Part shown: piece by piece, positions 45,607-59,174 of the stretch
How the letters are laid out: the number at the start of each line of letters is the position of its first letter
How positions within the stretch are numbered: the first letter of the stretch is position 1
NCBI RefSeq assembly: GCF_014805625.2
Contig: NW_023998415.1
Location: 40,691,487-40,755,486 of the forward strand
Origin: Glossina fuscipes
Lineage: Eukaryota; Arthropoda; Insecta; Diptera; Glossinidae
Length of the DNA stretch: 64,000 nt
Reading direction: 5' to 3'
The notes under the pieces: generated by a model
What the model was told of the DNA's origin: nothing
The model's input: only the letters and a program-made list of their open reading frames with translations
Database searches by the model: none
Made by a program: the position numbers and the translations under genes

Positions 45607-48600
45607 CTATTTACTGCTGGAAGAGAACTTGAAGACGCCTTTACGTTGGCTACGATTTTCACCCTAAAATCAAAAAAGCCATACCAAAGAATGAATATAA
45701 AAATGAAATGTTGCATAAGATAAATAAATAAATATTTATATCGATATATATTTATTTCCAATACCTACAGCACTTCACTTCATTTCAGTGATCGCTAATA
45801 AATCAATTTGGAAGCTGTAGACACCATGTTATGTCAAAAATACATAATAAGTCTTTCGGAAATATAATAGGCTATCTAATCGTTATAATACATTATATAA
45901 GGATCTTTGTTTACCGTCTAAGCATGTCATCCCATCCAAGCTATTTTTATAACTAAAGCATAAGATGCATATTCGACTTTTTAACAGCATAACGCATTCA
46001 CATAATAGAAAATTCATCATGGCGTACTCTTAAAGCATGTATAATAACACTGTGCAAATTTACATATGCCATGCTAAGAGAGATAAATTTCCATCTTTCA
46101 GATGAACATATTAACGGATTTGCCGCGATTTATGAGCTTACCGCTTAACTAATAAACACAAGAGGAAGGAGTAAATATATTTTAATAGCTATTAGATGCT
46201 CTAAGCTTGAGTAAAATATTTAATTACATGATATAACAGTAAGTAAGAAAGTTATATTCAGAGGGAAACGAATCTCGCATAGCCACCACTATTGAAACGT
46301 TCTTCACAATTAAATTATTGCATTCTCTTCTCCAGCTCCTTTCACTGGAGACCTATATCGAATGTATTTTTAAGAAAACATTTATCCACTAATTCATGAC
46401 ATCTATCACAATTAATGTAGGACTAGTTTCTCGCAATCTAATTTCCAAGTGCTTTTATGTGAATATCCATATCAACGATATTGTAACGAAAAAATTAGTT
46501 CATCACGTCGTGACGTCCGAGATATTTAATTTGAAAGTAACATACTTAGCTTTTCGCATTCTACTATCCAAGTGCTTTTATTTGATACAGACATCCCTGG
46601 TATTATTAAGAAAATATTAATCTGCCAGGTCGTAGTGTCAATCATATTAATTTTAGAATTAACCCAGATAATCTAGACAGATAGGAATAGTTTTAGGAAA
46701 CATTCTATCTTGATTGCTTTATGATAAATAAACATGGAACCTTAAAAAAGTGAAAAAAAAATAAAAATAAAAATAAAATAAAATTTAATCAGGTATAACT
46801 TTGTATGGGTATGGCTAATTTTCTTCCGCTTTTGAATGTAAAGTTTCATAAAGTAAATGTGGAAAATTTCATTTATAATTTTACCCCCCCCTCCCCCCCC
46901 CCCCCCAAAAAAAAAACTCACAAATTTTAGTTAAGAAAAACGGAGTTGTGTTCATTTTATGCTCTACTGCCGGCTTATGCTTCGACCAATTTGGCCCATT
47001 CTCCTTAATAGCAATCTGCGTGGAAAAAACTTGCAATTTTTCTATCAAATTTGAAGTTGATATTTTCATTTTTAATAATACAAACAGACAGAATAATACA
47101 CAGACATAACTTAATCAATGTACATATGTCCAATGCATTGATGAGCGTGAGTGCATTATCAATTTTTAACTTAATTTCGTTAACTTACCGCCAAACGATT
47201 GCCAAATAACATTTTCGCTTTATCCTCTTCTTGAGGTGAATTAAATTCACCGGCAGAAGTAGCTGGGGATCGGCGATGTATTTGCAATTTTTGCTTTATA
47301 GCTTGCGATAATATCACTCGACGACTTACTGATTTCATCGCTAATAACAAATCCAACCAAGTCCAAGTAACATTATGATACTCCAATGTAGGTATAACTA
47401 ATGAGAAGTCAGTAATATCTTCGAGATTTTTCTCTTTATTACCCTTATAGCTGACTCGAACTGGTACTTCGGGTATTTTAATATAAATAAATAATTTATT
47501 TTTTTCTGCTCGTTCTTTCATCTTTTCGACATCGTCTTTTTCAATTTTTACATAAAATTCAGAGTCTTTGGATGACTTTTTCGATTTCGAAGGTTTTTTT
47601 GAAGTTTTTGCAGTTTGTGCAGCTGAGGATGTCGACGATCCCGAAGAGTTCTCGTCCAAATCGTCAACAGTCTCTGTTTCAGAAGCATCACGATCGGGAA
47701 AACAGAATTTGAGCATAGTACTATAAAATTTTTTAGTTATAGCTATGGTAATTGGAGCTACATTAATTTCGAAATGTTCCTTAACAGAAATGCCACCCAC
47801 GGGTGGCTTTTCACGGCAGAAGACACGTAATACCCTCTTATGGGTATCCACGGGCATATCTTTTTGTATTTCAGTTGGTACTAACACTTCGCGATATATT
47901 TCACTTGGTATTAAATTGTTCATACGAATGTTACCCAATTCCAATAGATGTTCGACGGAATCATCGCTTTTCGATTTTTTCGTATACAAAAAACCGCTTA
48001 AAACCAAATCGGCTATACCAATTTGGCCATCGGTTTCCGTTAGACGCCATTGAGCTCTTTTAAAGCAAATTTCATTCGCCCGTACAATACTAACGGTTTT
48101 GTCTGATCGTACATTAGATTGTATTTTGCTCAGCTGCGATAATTGGGTTTCTTTATAACACAACAACATCATATCCAATTCTTCGCTAAAGGTGTTCAAC
48201 TCTTCTTTACTCTCGCGTATTAATTTTTGAACCCGTTCATATTCCAATTTCCATTCCATGGTCTCGCTTTCATCAGCTCTCTGACTTATAAAATGAATAT
48301 CCTTCTCAAGCGAACGTATTTTTATTAATAAACTACGTATCAGAGTTTGCTTTTGCTGTATGGGCCTCTTTTGATCTTCCGTCGAGTGCAATTGCAATTG
48401 AAAACGCATTCGTGCTAATTTTTCTAACGCCTGTTTACGTTGCGGTTCTACATATAATAAAAGATTGTTTACGATGTCCAAAATCATGGCGTATTGCAAG
48501 GAATTGGTGCACACATCCAAATCGTGATGCATTAGAGTAAAAGCATCGACGGGATCATCCTGCCGTTCCCATGGCGATAAAGTTTCTTCGGAAGGTGGTT

Positions 48601-51600
48601 GTGGAAGATCTGTAATTGTGTTTGGATCTATGGTATCACCATAACAAACATAGAAAAATTCGCATTTACAACGCGAAACAATACGCTGAAGCTGTATAGG
48701 CTGCGATTCTCCAGAATTTTCGTTTGAAGTGGGGCCAACTGTTTCCGACACTACCCCTCCAACACTTCGACCACTACCTACTAAATATGGTATATCCGGC
48801 AAGTCATTGATTACGGTATCATCTTTATCTTGTATATTTTCCACAGTCAACCACATAATTTCGCGTTCCAATAGTGAATCGTGTTCACCAGCGCTAACGG
48901 TCGCATAATACTGCATGCATTCGAGCAATCCCTTCCAAGTAGTCTTCGACACTAGAGAACGATCACGCCACACAGGCCGATGCACTCTTTGAAGTATTTC
49001 CGCTTTGGCAGCACTTATTATGACATAACCATACGTCTCCGAACCTTTAAGAAGTACCTGAGAATTAACCAATGATATGGACCAATTTTCATGGATAACA
49101 TCCTGAGCAGAGCATGCTTGCAATCCTTGCAACTGTAGCTCCCTGGACTGAGTACTTTGATCGTCACTGTACACGTTAAATTTATGATCAGCTTCGGCTA
49201 TTAGCTGCTGTAACATGGCGGTGGCATGACTAGCTGGTTGGGGCTTCTTAATTGTTGTATTGGTATTCGTAACTGCATTCCAATATGAAAACACATATTT
49301 AAAAAAAAAAAATTCAATTAAACGATTTTATATGATAAACTATGCAAATATTGTATTTAAATTATTCAGACATTCGAATCCTCCATCCGAACTTGACTTT
49401 TTAATAAATAGCTCTACTGCTTTATTTAAGAAAATTCTTTCCCCCTACTTACGTGGTAACACTTCATTCGAACTATTCGGCAAGGTTATAGTGCTGTCAG
49501 TGCGTTTATTCTTCATAAGACTAGTATTTCCTTCTTTTCGATAACTTTTCACAGCCTCGGTTGAGAGATTATTTTTCAGCTTTTGGGATTTCATAAACGA
49601 ATCGAATAACGCAAAGGCCACATCACGATTGTTCTTTGTCCAGGCGCCCTTTAAATCGTGAACAACCAACCTATGAGTGGGTGTAGAGGATTTAGATTTA
49701 GCCTCTTCTTCGTTACCCGTTTGTATAAGAGCCTCGCGGCCATATGAAACTTTAGCTACGCTCAAGAAATAAAATCGTACTTTTTTACATGTATCGCCGC
49801 TGGCGATATTTTCGGAGCTGCTATCTAACTTCTCCGGCTCTATGGATTTTAGCCAAATTTCCGCATCATTTAACTCGCAGTTCATATAAACAATAGACCA
49901 TTCAGCCCTAGGCCGATGTATTAAGTCATCGTTGAATGGGCTGAGTGTAAATAAATATTCGGAACCAAAAGAAACACGTCCTCCATTTAACTGAAAGCCC
50001 TTGTGACGAGCATGAGACATCCAATAGAGAACTTGAAAACGATGTAAACTCATTTGTAAGTTTGCTTTTTTGTAATGACGGCTCAGCTGTTTTTTACGTG
50101 GCCTTATATTATTAAAAACGGGACCACGCCGCGTTGGCCGTGTAACTCCCGATAAAATAAGTTTTAAACTTTCAAACCAGCGCAAAGTGCTGCCATACAA
50201 CACCAAACTGGGTATGTCTATTTCAATTTCCTCCCCCGGTTTCGGTTTCGTTTCGAACGATATCCAAATGTTGAGGTTAAGAGAGCGAAAAGCCCGAAAT
50301 GAATCGTGCACCTGATTACTGGAATATTCGGGCAATTTGTCGGGTGCGCAAGGCATAACGGCATGATGATCGTTAGGATTAGCCAGACAAACCCACTTTA
50401 ATTTAAAAGTCAATTTTAAATGCGGAAAATGCAATAAGCGACAATCATCGTAACGTGACGCAGTACGTACGGTAACCTGTATATAAATATTATTAAATTA
50501 AGATGAAATTTTTAAAAAGAGATATCCTCACTCACATTCAGTTCTCCTCTAAACATAATCTTTGCATTTGTCCAAACTATGCCGGCATTATTCCAAGTCA
50601 ATTCCATTTCTTCGGTAGTATTGTACGGATCAAGAGACGCATGTAATAGTACTGTGAATTGTTTAACAATCATCGTTAAGCGTCCGTGATAGAGTAGACG
50701 CATTTTATCCCAAAAAGGTAGTGGTGGACTAGGGTCTTTGGATGGCGCCGAGATTTTTTCAAAGCTCAGATTACACTGAGCCATTACAGGTTCCCAGCAG
50801 GGACCAAAGGCGTAACTACAAAATTCCAAATCACAATTGAAATCGTGATAGAACTTCAAAGCAGTCATACTGCGCTGTATGACATCAGTGCCAAATGGCT
50901 CACCAACTTCAATGTAAACATCACGTTTGGCTCGTTTTGAAGCAGCTTGTTCTGCACCACATAAAATACCAAACAAATGCATCGTTTTCACATAAAACAT
51001 AGGCTGAGGAAAATCTCTGGAAAAATTTACAATTTCCATAACAAAATAAACTCTACTTTTACTTTGCGTTACTTCAATTCCGATAGTAGTGCATAGTAAA
51101 TGCTAAATAAGTCGCTTTGATAATACATCATACATACCTAAGCATAAATTTCCATTCTGAAAGACTAACGTGAACATTACGACACCATAACGTGGTAAAC
51201 TCTAAACCCTCTTCCGGCCATGGACTCTCCGAATCAATTTCTCTCATAATTCGTGTAACATTTTCGGTACCGTGCATAGAAGGATCAGCCATAGCCAATA
51301 TTTCCACATCGGTCATTATCCATGCTAACAATCGAGTACGTACTGGTCCACTTTCACGGATCTTTTTAGATCGTTGAATGTAGATTTCTGAATTTTTCTC
51401 CACTAAATTGGCGTAAAGGCTTTCAATTTTACCGGCCGGCTTTAGTAGGCGTTCCGAGTAACGTTGCTCTATCTTTTTATCAAATAGAGCTTTACGTTTC
51501 AAACTCTCTAAATATTCATCGACCAACAATACATAATTATCGCGTAACTTAACCTCGAACGGATCATCACTAATCTCTACTAAAAACTCGGTGATCTATC

Positions 51601-53434
51601 GCATATACATATAAAAGAAAAGTGATAAGAAGGCATAAATTGCAGTAGACGCATGAATTCAACCTTTATGACTAAATCGCTGGGCAATGGGGATAGAGCT
51701 GTAAACGGTTTCTTCTTATAGTTATGCATCATCTTTAGCCACTTGAAATGTGAGATAAACTGATTTTGTACTGCGTCATAGAAATCATGATCGTATGGAA
51801 AAATGGCCTAAATATCAATTAAAGACAACAAATTTCAATACATTTGTAAGATGCTTTATTCGCTGTGAGTACCTTACCTTAAACGCTCCTATAGTAGCCA
51901 CCCAGACCTTGTTGCTGGCACATATAAAGCCCTCACAATTGATTCTTTCGTCCATTAACATATCTAACTTACTTAGAGATCGTATATCAACGTCCTTTAA
52001 TGTAAATATATGTTGATCATCAATTTTAATAAATATATTTTCGGCTAATATTAAATTTCCGTCCTTATAACTGAACAACAAATTCTCAACAAACCATTGC
52101 ATAGAATGCCTTTCGGACAATTTTATTTCAAATATTATGCTGCGCTCCGCAGCTAATTCGACAATTAATTCTGCATTTAATTCTGCATTGTCTACGTTTT
52201 CCTGATGATCGAAAGCGTTACGCTGTTGGCCCGTTCGCAATGATAAATCATTTTTCAATTCCAACATATTACGAATCAAGGTCAAAGTGTGCATATGCAA
52301 ATTAGAGTTCCAGATGGCCTCTGTATTGCCCGGTATATAAACCGTAAGTTTAGGACGTCGATTTTCTTGCCTTTCATACTCCAAACGTATTAATTTACAA
52401 CTGGCAAATATATCAGTAAAATCGGTTAAACGCAGGGACGAAGCCGTCATGGAACGCATAATGGCCATTTGGAATTCTTCTAATTTTAAATGACAAAATT
52501 GCTGTGTACGCGACAAAGTGATTTCCGAAAAACTTAACAGCAAGCAAGCTTTATAATGATTTATAAAATATGCTGTAATGTCCTTAATCTTTGCCGAAAT
52601 TAATAAATTTGTAAAGCCTCCGTTTGTGCTACTGCACTGTTCCAACGTAGCTCTGTTAGTTGCGACTGCTTTCAAGCCTCCATATTGCTTAATACAATGC
52701 AACGATTTAATCATAAATTTTGCCAAAGTCATGCTGTATTCGGTGCGTAAAGTGTGTATGGAAACTTCCAGTTTAGTGGCGTTGGAGTAAGAGCTTAATT
52801 TTATTAAACTGACACCCAAAAAGAACGGCGAACCCGGCGAATGTGACTTTTTTAAATTGTTAGTATCATTAATGGAATTAGCCAAAGACCACCAAAGGGA
52901 CTCAATCATTAGCTCAACACTCCAATGACGTTGGTTTAATAACATATTTAGCAATTTATTGCCATACAAAGAACTTCGCTTCTCTTCGATTTGTTCCAAC
53001 ACTAAACGCGTATGACTAACGCTCATGGCGGCATATTCATCATCCAACTTCATAAGCATAGAAACGTTAAAGAACTCAGCGCAACCCTTAATAATCACAC
53101 GTTTCATTATCCATTCAACTAAACCCTTATTGCGTAGAAATTCTTCGTCTTTTTGCAAAATCTCGCTTTTCATAGACTTATTAGGCCAACAAGCGCCCAA
53201 TTGATTGGGTAAAGATTTTTGTTGTAACAATAAAGGTTGACCACGGTGTTGCTGCTTTTGCTTCTTACGTGATAAAAAATTGTTATGCACCCAATCAAAA
53301 ATCTCAATGTGATTATAAATAATTTGAAAAGTTTTCAATTTTACATACAAATTCAAAATATCGTTTTGTAGCTAAAATAAAACATAAAAAAAAAGTAAAA
53401 GAAATGGAAAAATTAACATAATTTCATGAAATGT

Positions 53435-53470
<36 letters not shown>

Positions 53471-55967
53471 TTATGTATAACTTTACCATTGATTCAATAC
53501 TAAACTGTTCTATAAATAACAATTTTTCATATTTGGTATCAATATCCAAGTGTTGTAACATTATTTCCGAGGACAAGGTAGGTAGGTTAGCCAACTCATT
53601 CAATGATTTTGAATTAAATTTTCCTGTGATCTGCAAAAAACACATTTGATAAAAATTAGAAAAATGAGGCGAATTTGTGCTAAAAAAAAAAAAAAAAAAT
53701 TTTTTCAGTATTAGCAGTGGATTGACTCTATTTGTAGTTACTTTCTTTGTACCTCGGAAAAATACATTCTAAGAAACTGATATACAAACCCCGATTATAG
53801 ACTGGTCATTGCGCCTATTCTCGACTAAGAACACAACTATGCATTTCGGCTAGGATCGAATCTATTATTGTCCAACATTTGCTTGTAGACCAAAATTGTC
53901 AAATTGGACGAAGCTTCATTCAAGCGATGTATTAAATGCACATTGCATTACAATAATTGTGCATAATTTTTTATGATTTGATAGCACTTTTATGTACTTC
54001 TCTAAAAACTAAAAATCATAGCAATATTCTTCTCCTTATTTCACTTTATTTAGCCGATTTTAAACTAACCGTTGAAAATTACGATACTTTTTAAAGTCAT
54101 AGTCGTGATTTCAACGAACTGGCGAAAGATAGACGGAAATTATACTATTCACGCTGAACAACTTTGCTATTTTCCGATTATGTACGTTATACTTTGCGAT
54201 AGCTTTTAGGAGTACATTTACCCATTATAAGAAACTGATCAATCTATCTAATCAACGATGTTGTGAGGTAACATTCGTTGGATACCTCCTATTTAAACGT
54301 TTTTTGCTCTGCCTGGGGGATGAGTTTAAATTTTCTAACTCATTTCTTGTGAAATTGTGAATAGCACCGCGGCCGGGCGGAGACAATTGCATATCCGATG
54401 ATTATTTCCAGATATTACAAAAAAAAAAAGATATTAAAAATTAACATGCACATATTATTGTATGGTAGTTATTCCATATCCATCTATATCCATATTTTGC
54501 TTCACTTACCCTAAACAATTGCATTTTAGCGCTAAAATCATTTTGAGAGTTTTCCTTGACAGCCGAAAATGTAGCCGCCTTAATAATAAATTTAAAATTT
54601 TTGGGCACAATGGGAGCAATTTTCTGATAGGATTCATTGCTGTAAGTTGATTTAGAAAATTCCGTGTGATGTCTGCTAGATAATTGGTTTTCAGGCTTAG
54701 TACTCTTTTTCGCTTCACTTAAGAAATCATAAAGTCCTCCATGAATGGTAGATTTAGCTCTATTCATATCAACGGTTAAGGTCTAAAATTAATTGAAGAA
54801 ATTGAATGAAGAAAATGCTTTAAAATATACTATTGTATATAAATATCTTACATCAACCGATAACGGATCGTGAGCAAACAAGGTGGCATCTAAGGCAATA
54901 TCGAAACTTATTTCGCCCAGACATGGACGGATTCTGTTTAGATTTTCCAAAGACTGACGACGCATCGAGCAGTGACGTAAAATTTTAGCCTAATATAATT
55001 TCACAATTAAAAATGATCACAAGTTTCTTATTGGCATTACAATTAATTACCTGCGCCTCGTTGAGAGCTACATTGACTAGCAATGTTTTTGCATTATGCA
55101 CAATACTGCCATCCAAATGTAGTTCCTTTGCGATAGCATGTATAAACCATCCCGGATCGAAATCATTATTCATCAGCACCACTGATATGTTGTTAATGTG
55201 TACAGCCATAAATTGGGCAAAGGTCAAAATGCTAGGTGGTACCTTCGCATGGCGAAAATCGAGAACGTTACTTACAACACCGTCCGTTTTGCAGCGTGAA
55301 CGTCCAACAAACTCCTCGATATGCTCATCGTTCTTAGTTTGGATATCCTTATTAATTCGTATATCCTTGACATAAATCGATAACAACTTAGTGACTTCGG
55401 TATTGAAGAAACTGCTACGCAGACAGACTTCTTCGATTTGCTAAAAATAAAGAAAAACGAGACAAGGAAATAATGATAAATTCGACTAATCAAAATATTC
55501 TCTTCACAATGTAAATAAATCAGACGAAGTTTTATCTAATTATTATTACTTAATATATCTAGAAATATTTCTAGATGATTACAACTATTGAAAGGTAAGT
55601 TGGAGATGCATAGAGACAGTACCATTTTATTGGGTGGAGTACGATATATGATATTAATAATGTTCGTTCAAAAATGATGATTTTTGGATATGGACGCAAT
55701 ATCTTATTCCATTATTTTACTTACCACTGAAAAGCCACTTTTGCTGACGTGCACATTCTTTAAGGCCAGATAAGGTAAACTGATACGTCCAATACGAACT
55801 TTGACTCTAAATTTTTTCACCAAATACCAACTGATGCTGGTTGGCAAAACCCTAAACATAAATTATCTTACTAATGCATATTTGCTCTTTGCCGTAATGT
55901 ATTCTATTACTCACCAATATATAATTATGAAAAGTATTAGGCTGAATATTATTAATTTTAATAACAT
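45607..55967 (-). CDS. hob: hobbit / KIAA0100 / BLTP2 lipid transfer protein, 13 exons
   Basis: Bridge-like lipid transfer protein of ER contact sites; fly hobbit is needed for traffic and growth. Exons, 5' to 3' on minus: 55967-55915, 55851-55725, 55440-55051, 54989-54852, 54782-54510, 53630-53487, 53371-51878, 51807-51664, 51595-51138, 51016-50536, 50476-49453, 49272-47189, 45663-45607. They total 2288 codons and every junction keeps frame. The N-terminus MLLKLIIFSLILFIIIY is the membrane anchor. RTRLLAWIM and PLPFWDKMRLLYHGRL (about 1172-1187) are the SW and GFWDK-type signatures of the Fmp27/SABRE family. A coiled coil spans about 1853-1953 and a Ser/Lys-rich stretch lies near 2130-2155. 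An in-frame TAA upstream fixes the start. The last 18-codon exon is supported by frame, acceptor and stop only. Confidence 0.93.
46365..46690. repeat. Diverged tandem repeat, period about 115-123 bp
   Basis: Three units begin TATTTTTAAGAAAACATT (46365), TATTGTAACGAAAAAATT (46479) and TATTATTAAGAAAATATT (46601). Units 1 and 2 share TCCAAGTGCTTTTAT at 46444 and 46567, 123 bp apart, and a CTCGCAATCTA/TTCGCATTCTA block just before it. The third unit is truncated. Confidence 0.65.
46790..47070 (-). repeat. Dispersed intergenic repeat copy in hobbit intron
   Basis: Read on minus it carries CCAAATTGGTCGAAGCATAA, then CATAAAATGAACACAACTCC and GTTTTTCTTAAC, the same order as the copy at 6700-6790 (GGACACGC, ACATAAACCGAGAACACC, TGTTTTTCG). 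The G-run follows where an AAAAA block stands elsewhere. Confidence 0.5.
46884..46906. repeat. Poly-C run (G-run in hobbit pre-mRNA)
   Basis: Twenty-two C residues with one T, directly followed by ten A. In the minus-strand hobbit transcript this becomes U-run then G-run. Confidence 0.9.
53437..53468. repeat. (TA)n microsatellite in hobbit intron 6
   Basis: About 16 TA units lie 19 bp beyond the donor of exon 6 (53487). Confidence 0.9.
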
Positions 55968-55973
55968 ATTTTC

Positions 55974-56003
55974 TTATTCCTTTTTGGGCTTTCCAATTAA
56001 CAT
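55974..56003 (-). promoter_or_regulatory. Upstream mini-ORF before the hobbit start
   Basis: On the minus strand an ATG at 56003 opens nine codons (MLIGKPKKE) closed by TAA at 55976-55974, six bases before the hobbit ATG and in the same frame. If transcribed, it is an upstream ORF that could lower initiation at the main start. It also proves that the main frame cannot extend upstream without splicing. Confidence 0.5.
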
Positions 56004-58039
56004 TTTGAGATTTGTTTGCTTTTTTTTTTTTTTATAAAATAGAAGGAAAAACAATTAAGAATTGAAGAAATTAAAGTAGTTGTGAATTTCTAGATTTAAT
56101 TAATGAATTTTGAGATCAAAACAAAAACAATAAATTTATTTGCAAGAAAGAGCAGTGTTGTCGTCTCACTGCAAGATTTGAATTTATTAGCACAAAAAAT
56201 ATAATAAGGCTAAATATTTCTGTCAATTACATTTTTAATAAATACTTCAACTTCTAAAAAGGGGAAAACAATGTATGCCTTGGCTTCATATACGTAAATA
56301 TAATAATAAACTTTGTGCATGTACTTTGTTCAATTCGATTATTGTACTTCTTGACGGACTCTGCAAAACAGTAATATACAATGCAATCCATCTGCAACCC
56401 GCATTACTGCATCTGCGGTGCTAAAATTTGATAACTTCAATAACTCCACCTATTTCACTCCGTTTCATTTCATTCTTTCATTTCTAGATACTAATTATAT
56501 ATGTTTTGGTTAACTAACTTTCGTTATGACGGTGCTTTAGTTTTACATTATGTATGGCTTTCTTTTTTCGATATTTTTCGATGAGAGAGAATATATCACG
56601 GAGTTATTGTGCATATGTAAAGCAAAAAGCACGGAACTTGAGAATGAAAGTTAACTTACGGCCGACATAATATGTTAAATGTTTTTATTAACTCTCCTTC
56701 GCTTTGACGATGAAAGCATGGTAATCCCTGCACTTGGCATTATGTATCATTATCGTCATCGTTTGTTTCTTTATAAACATCCAATATGGAGTGAACAACG
56801 ATAGCATTATTCAGAAATAAGCAAATATATAATTATATAAAATTTTGAGGTAATAATATGAAATAAAGTAAAATAATAAGTGACTGTTACTCTTACTAAA
56901 ACATAAATAAAGATACAAACATGGTAGTAAAGTTTGTAAAAATCAACGCATCTTTCCACAATGCTTTTTTTTAATTTTTGTTTTGGTTTTGTTTAAACTT
57001 GAAACAGTTTCTTCAGGTTTTGTTTTGCTTTCTGTTACAGCTGTTTTTTCTTAAAAATGCAACTCTGAACATTCAATTCTAAGGCGAATTTGTTCGAAAT
57101 GATAGCTAGCCTTGCTCTTGTCTCATTTAATAAGTATGAGAGAAAGTATTCCATAGCTACTGTGCATACATTATCCCCCCCGCAAAACAAAAAGGCCTTA
57201 ATGAAAAATAGGGGGTGACAATGTCACAGTGGATGATAATGTCAATATAATACAAAACAATTTGAAAGGCGAGATCGATAGTTAAATTGCTCGTATGCGT
57301 TTAAAAAACTTCTGCCCTTTTCTAAAAGCTATTAACAATGTACCTCTAAAACCTTATATGGATAATTAATTTAATATGAAAAACAACAAAGTAAATTAAA
57401 ATGAAAGCATCTTGAAAAAAAAAATGAAATGGAAGAATGTAGAGAATAAATGGATACATAGCTACATCGATATTTGTTTAGTAGGCGTAGGCCTATATAC
57501 AATATATCGTCCACACCACATCCTATAGAGCGTTCACCTGAACTTTTAGCACATTTTGTCTAACCATTATTTCCGATACAATTGTGACTGCATCATCTTT
57601 TTATAAATTGTAGAATTTCGAACAAAAATTCATTCATGCAAATCATTATCTTATTCATCTTAAGCATTATCTTACATATATATGTATATATATTTGCTGT
57701 AACAACAAAACAATTAAGTAAGGAATCTATATATGTAAATTTTTGCTGCTTTAATTAAGAGAATGAAATTTTATACATCTCTTCGAGTATTTAATTTACA
57801 TGTAATTGATGGCCAAACTCATTTTCCAAATGAGTGAACGCACACGTGTAATGCTTAAAACCTGTTGCTTGCTGGCGATGGTAATCGTTTATAAGACAGC
57901 CTTTGATATAAAAAAGCGCCCTTTTTATGGCTTACAAAACTTGTGGTGTAGCATTTGTTAGATTTATATATATGTGTGTAAACCTCACAAGGACTTGAGA
58001 TAGATTTATCGTTTATTAAAATGAATTTGAATTGATTTA

Positions 58040-58437
58040 AGCTAGTCTAGTTTAGCCGTCCGTCCATCCGTCACAGATATTTTGACGAAGTTTTCCACAC
58101 TGATTTATTCGGCGTCCATAGATAAGTTGCGTTGAAAGTGGATCGAGCTGGATCGCATTTACGACTAGTATCTGAAAATTTAAATTAAATTTATACCGCG
58201 AGTTCAAGTTTATTTTATAGAGCCTTGAATATAAGTGCTCCCGTGGACAGAAAGGGCTTATTTTAGTATTTTGCGATGACCATAGATAGGTTTATGGGCC
58301 ACCACCCATGAAAAGTATATTTTTACATGCAAGCAGGATACAATTTCCATGACTTTATCAGGAGAATAAATGAAAGATTTGTGTTAGGTGAAGTGTTTAA
58401 TTGGACTTGTCCGATAATAACGGCATTACTTGTTTAC
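58040..58437 (+). repeat. Dispersed intergenic repeat copy
   Basis: The core GCCGTCCGTCCATCCGTC is followed by AGATATTTTGACGAAGTTTT. The stretch closes with GGACTTGTCCGATAATAACG and GCATTACTTGTTT, the same terminus as at 1640-1665 and 34250. Confidence 0.5.
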
Positions 58438-58815
58438 TTTTTGATAGTTACAAATGTATCCGGGATTGAAATCACTGCGATGGAATCCAATTCTGACTAA
58501 TGTTGGTTTCAAATAGTACTGTTATACGTCTTAGGTTTTGACGGAAAGTTGAATTTTTGTATATTTATGTATACATCTCAGTGTAAAGTGAATGCTTCTG
58601 CTTGGTGCTAATATAATCTTAGAGATCTGTCGGCGAATAGGGATAGGAAGAACAATCTGTACAATTTAGAATACTAGAAATCTCTTGTGCGAAGAATTCA
58701 CAAAAAGAATTATTTATTAGTGGGTCATGCAGTGCTCGTATGTTGAATCTTTGAACAATCAAATAATTCTACCTAACCATGTTATAACTGGACTTGTGTT
58801 TAGGCTATTTTAATG

Positions 58816-58850
<35 letters not shown>

Positions 58851-59141
58851 TTGTATATAACATGAACATAGCCGTTGACGTTTTTATTTTACTGATGATA
58901 TCATTGCGAAACACATAAAAACTTAGTTTCCCTATATAAATTTGAAGAGAGGAAAAGTTATACATTCTTTGTATATATTGTTCAGCATTCTTGCAATTGA
59001 GATTTCCCATCTCGCCTAAAGGTCCAATCACTGGCCAACTTGCCTTTTGGTTGCTTTAATGCACTCAACCAAGAGCTACTATTCTATTTTACTTCTTCTG
59101 CCTGAAAAAAGATGTTAAAATTTTGAAGGAAATATTGAAAA

Positions 59142-59174
<33 letters not shown>

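Larger units (their letters stand above)
45664..47188 (-). other. Last hobbit intron with tandem and dispersed repeats
   Basis: A 1.5-kb intron between donor GCG/GTAAGT and acceptor TTTTGATTTTAG/GGTGAA. It holds a roughly 120-bp diverged tandem repeat (46365-46690), a C-run (46884-46906) and a minus-strand dispersed-repeat copy (46790-47070). Confidence 0.7.

Noticed and set aside
47745..48063. Plus-strand ORFs of 86-102 codons
   Set aside because: They lie antisense within hobbit exon 12 and have no independent support.
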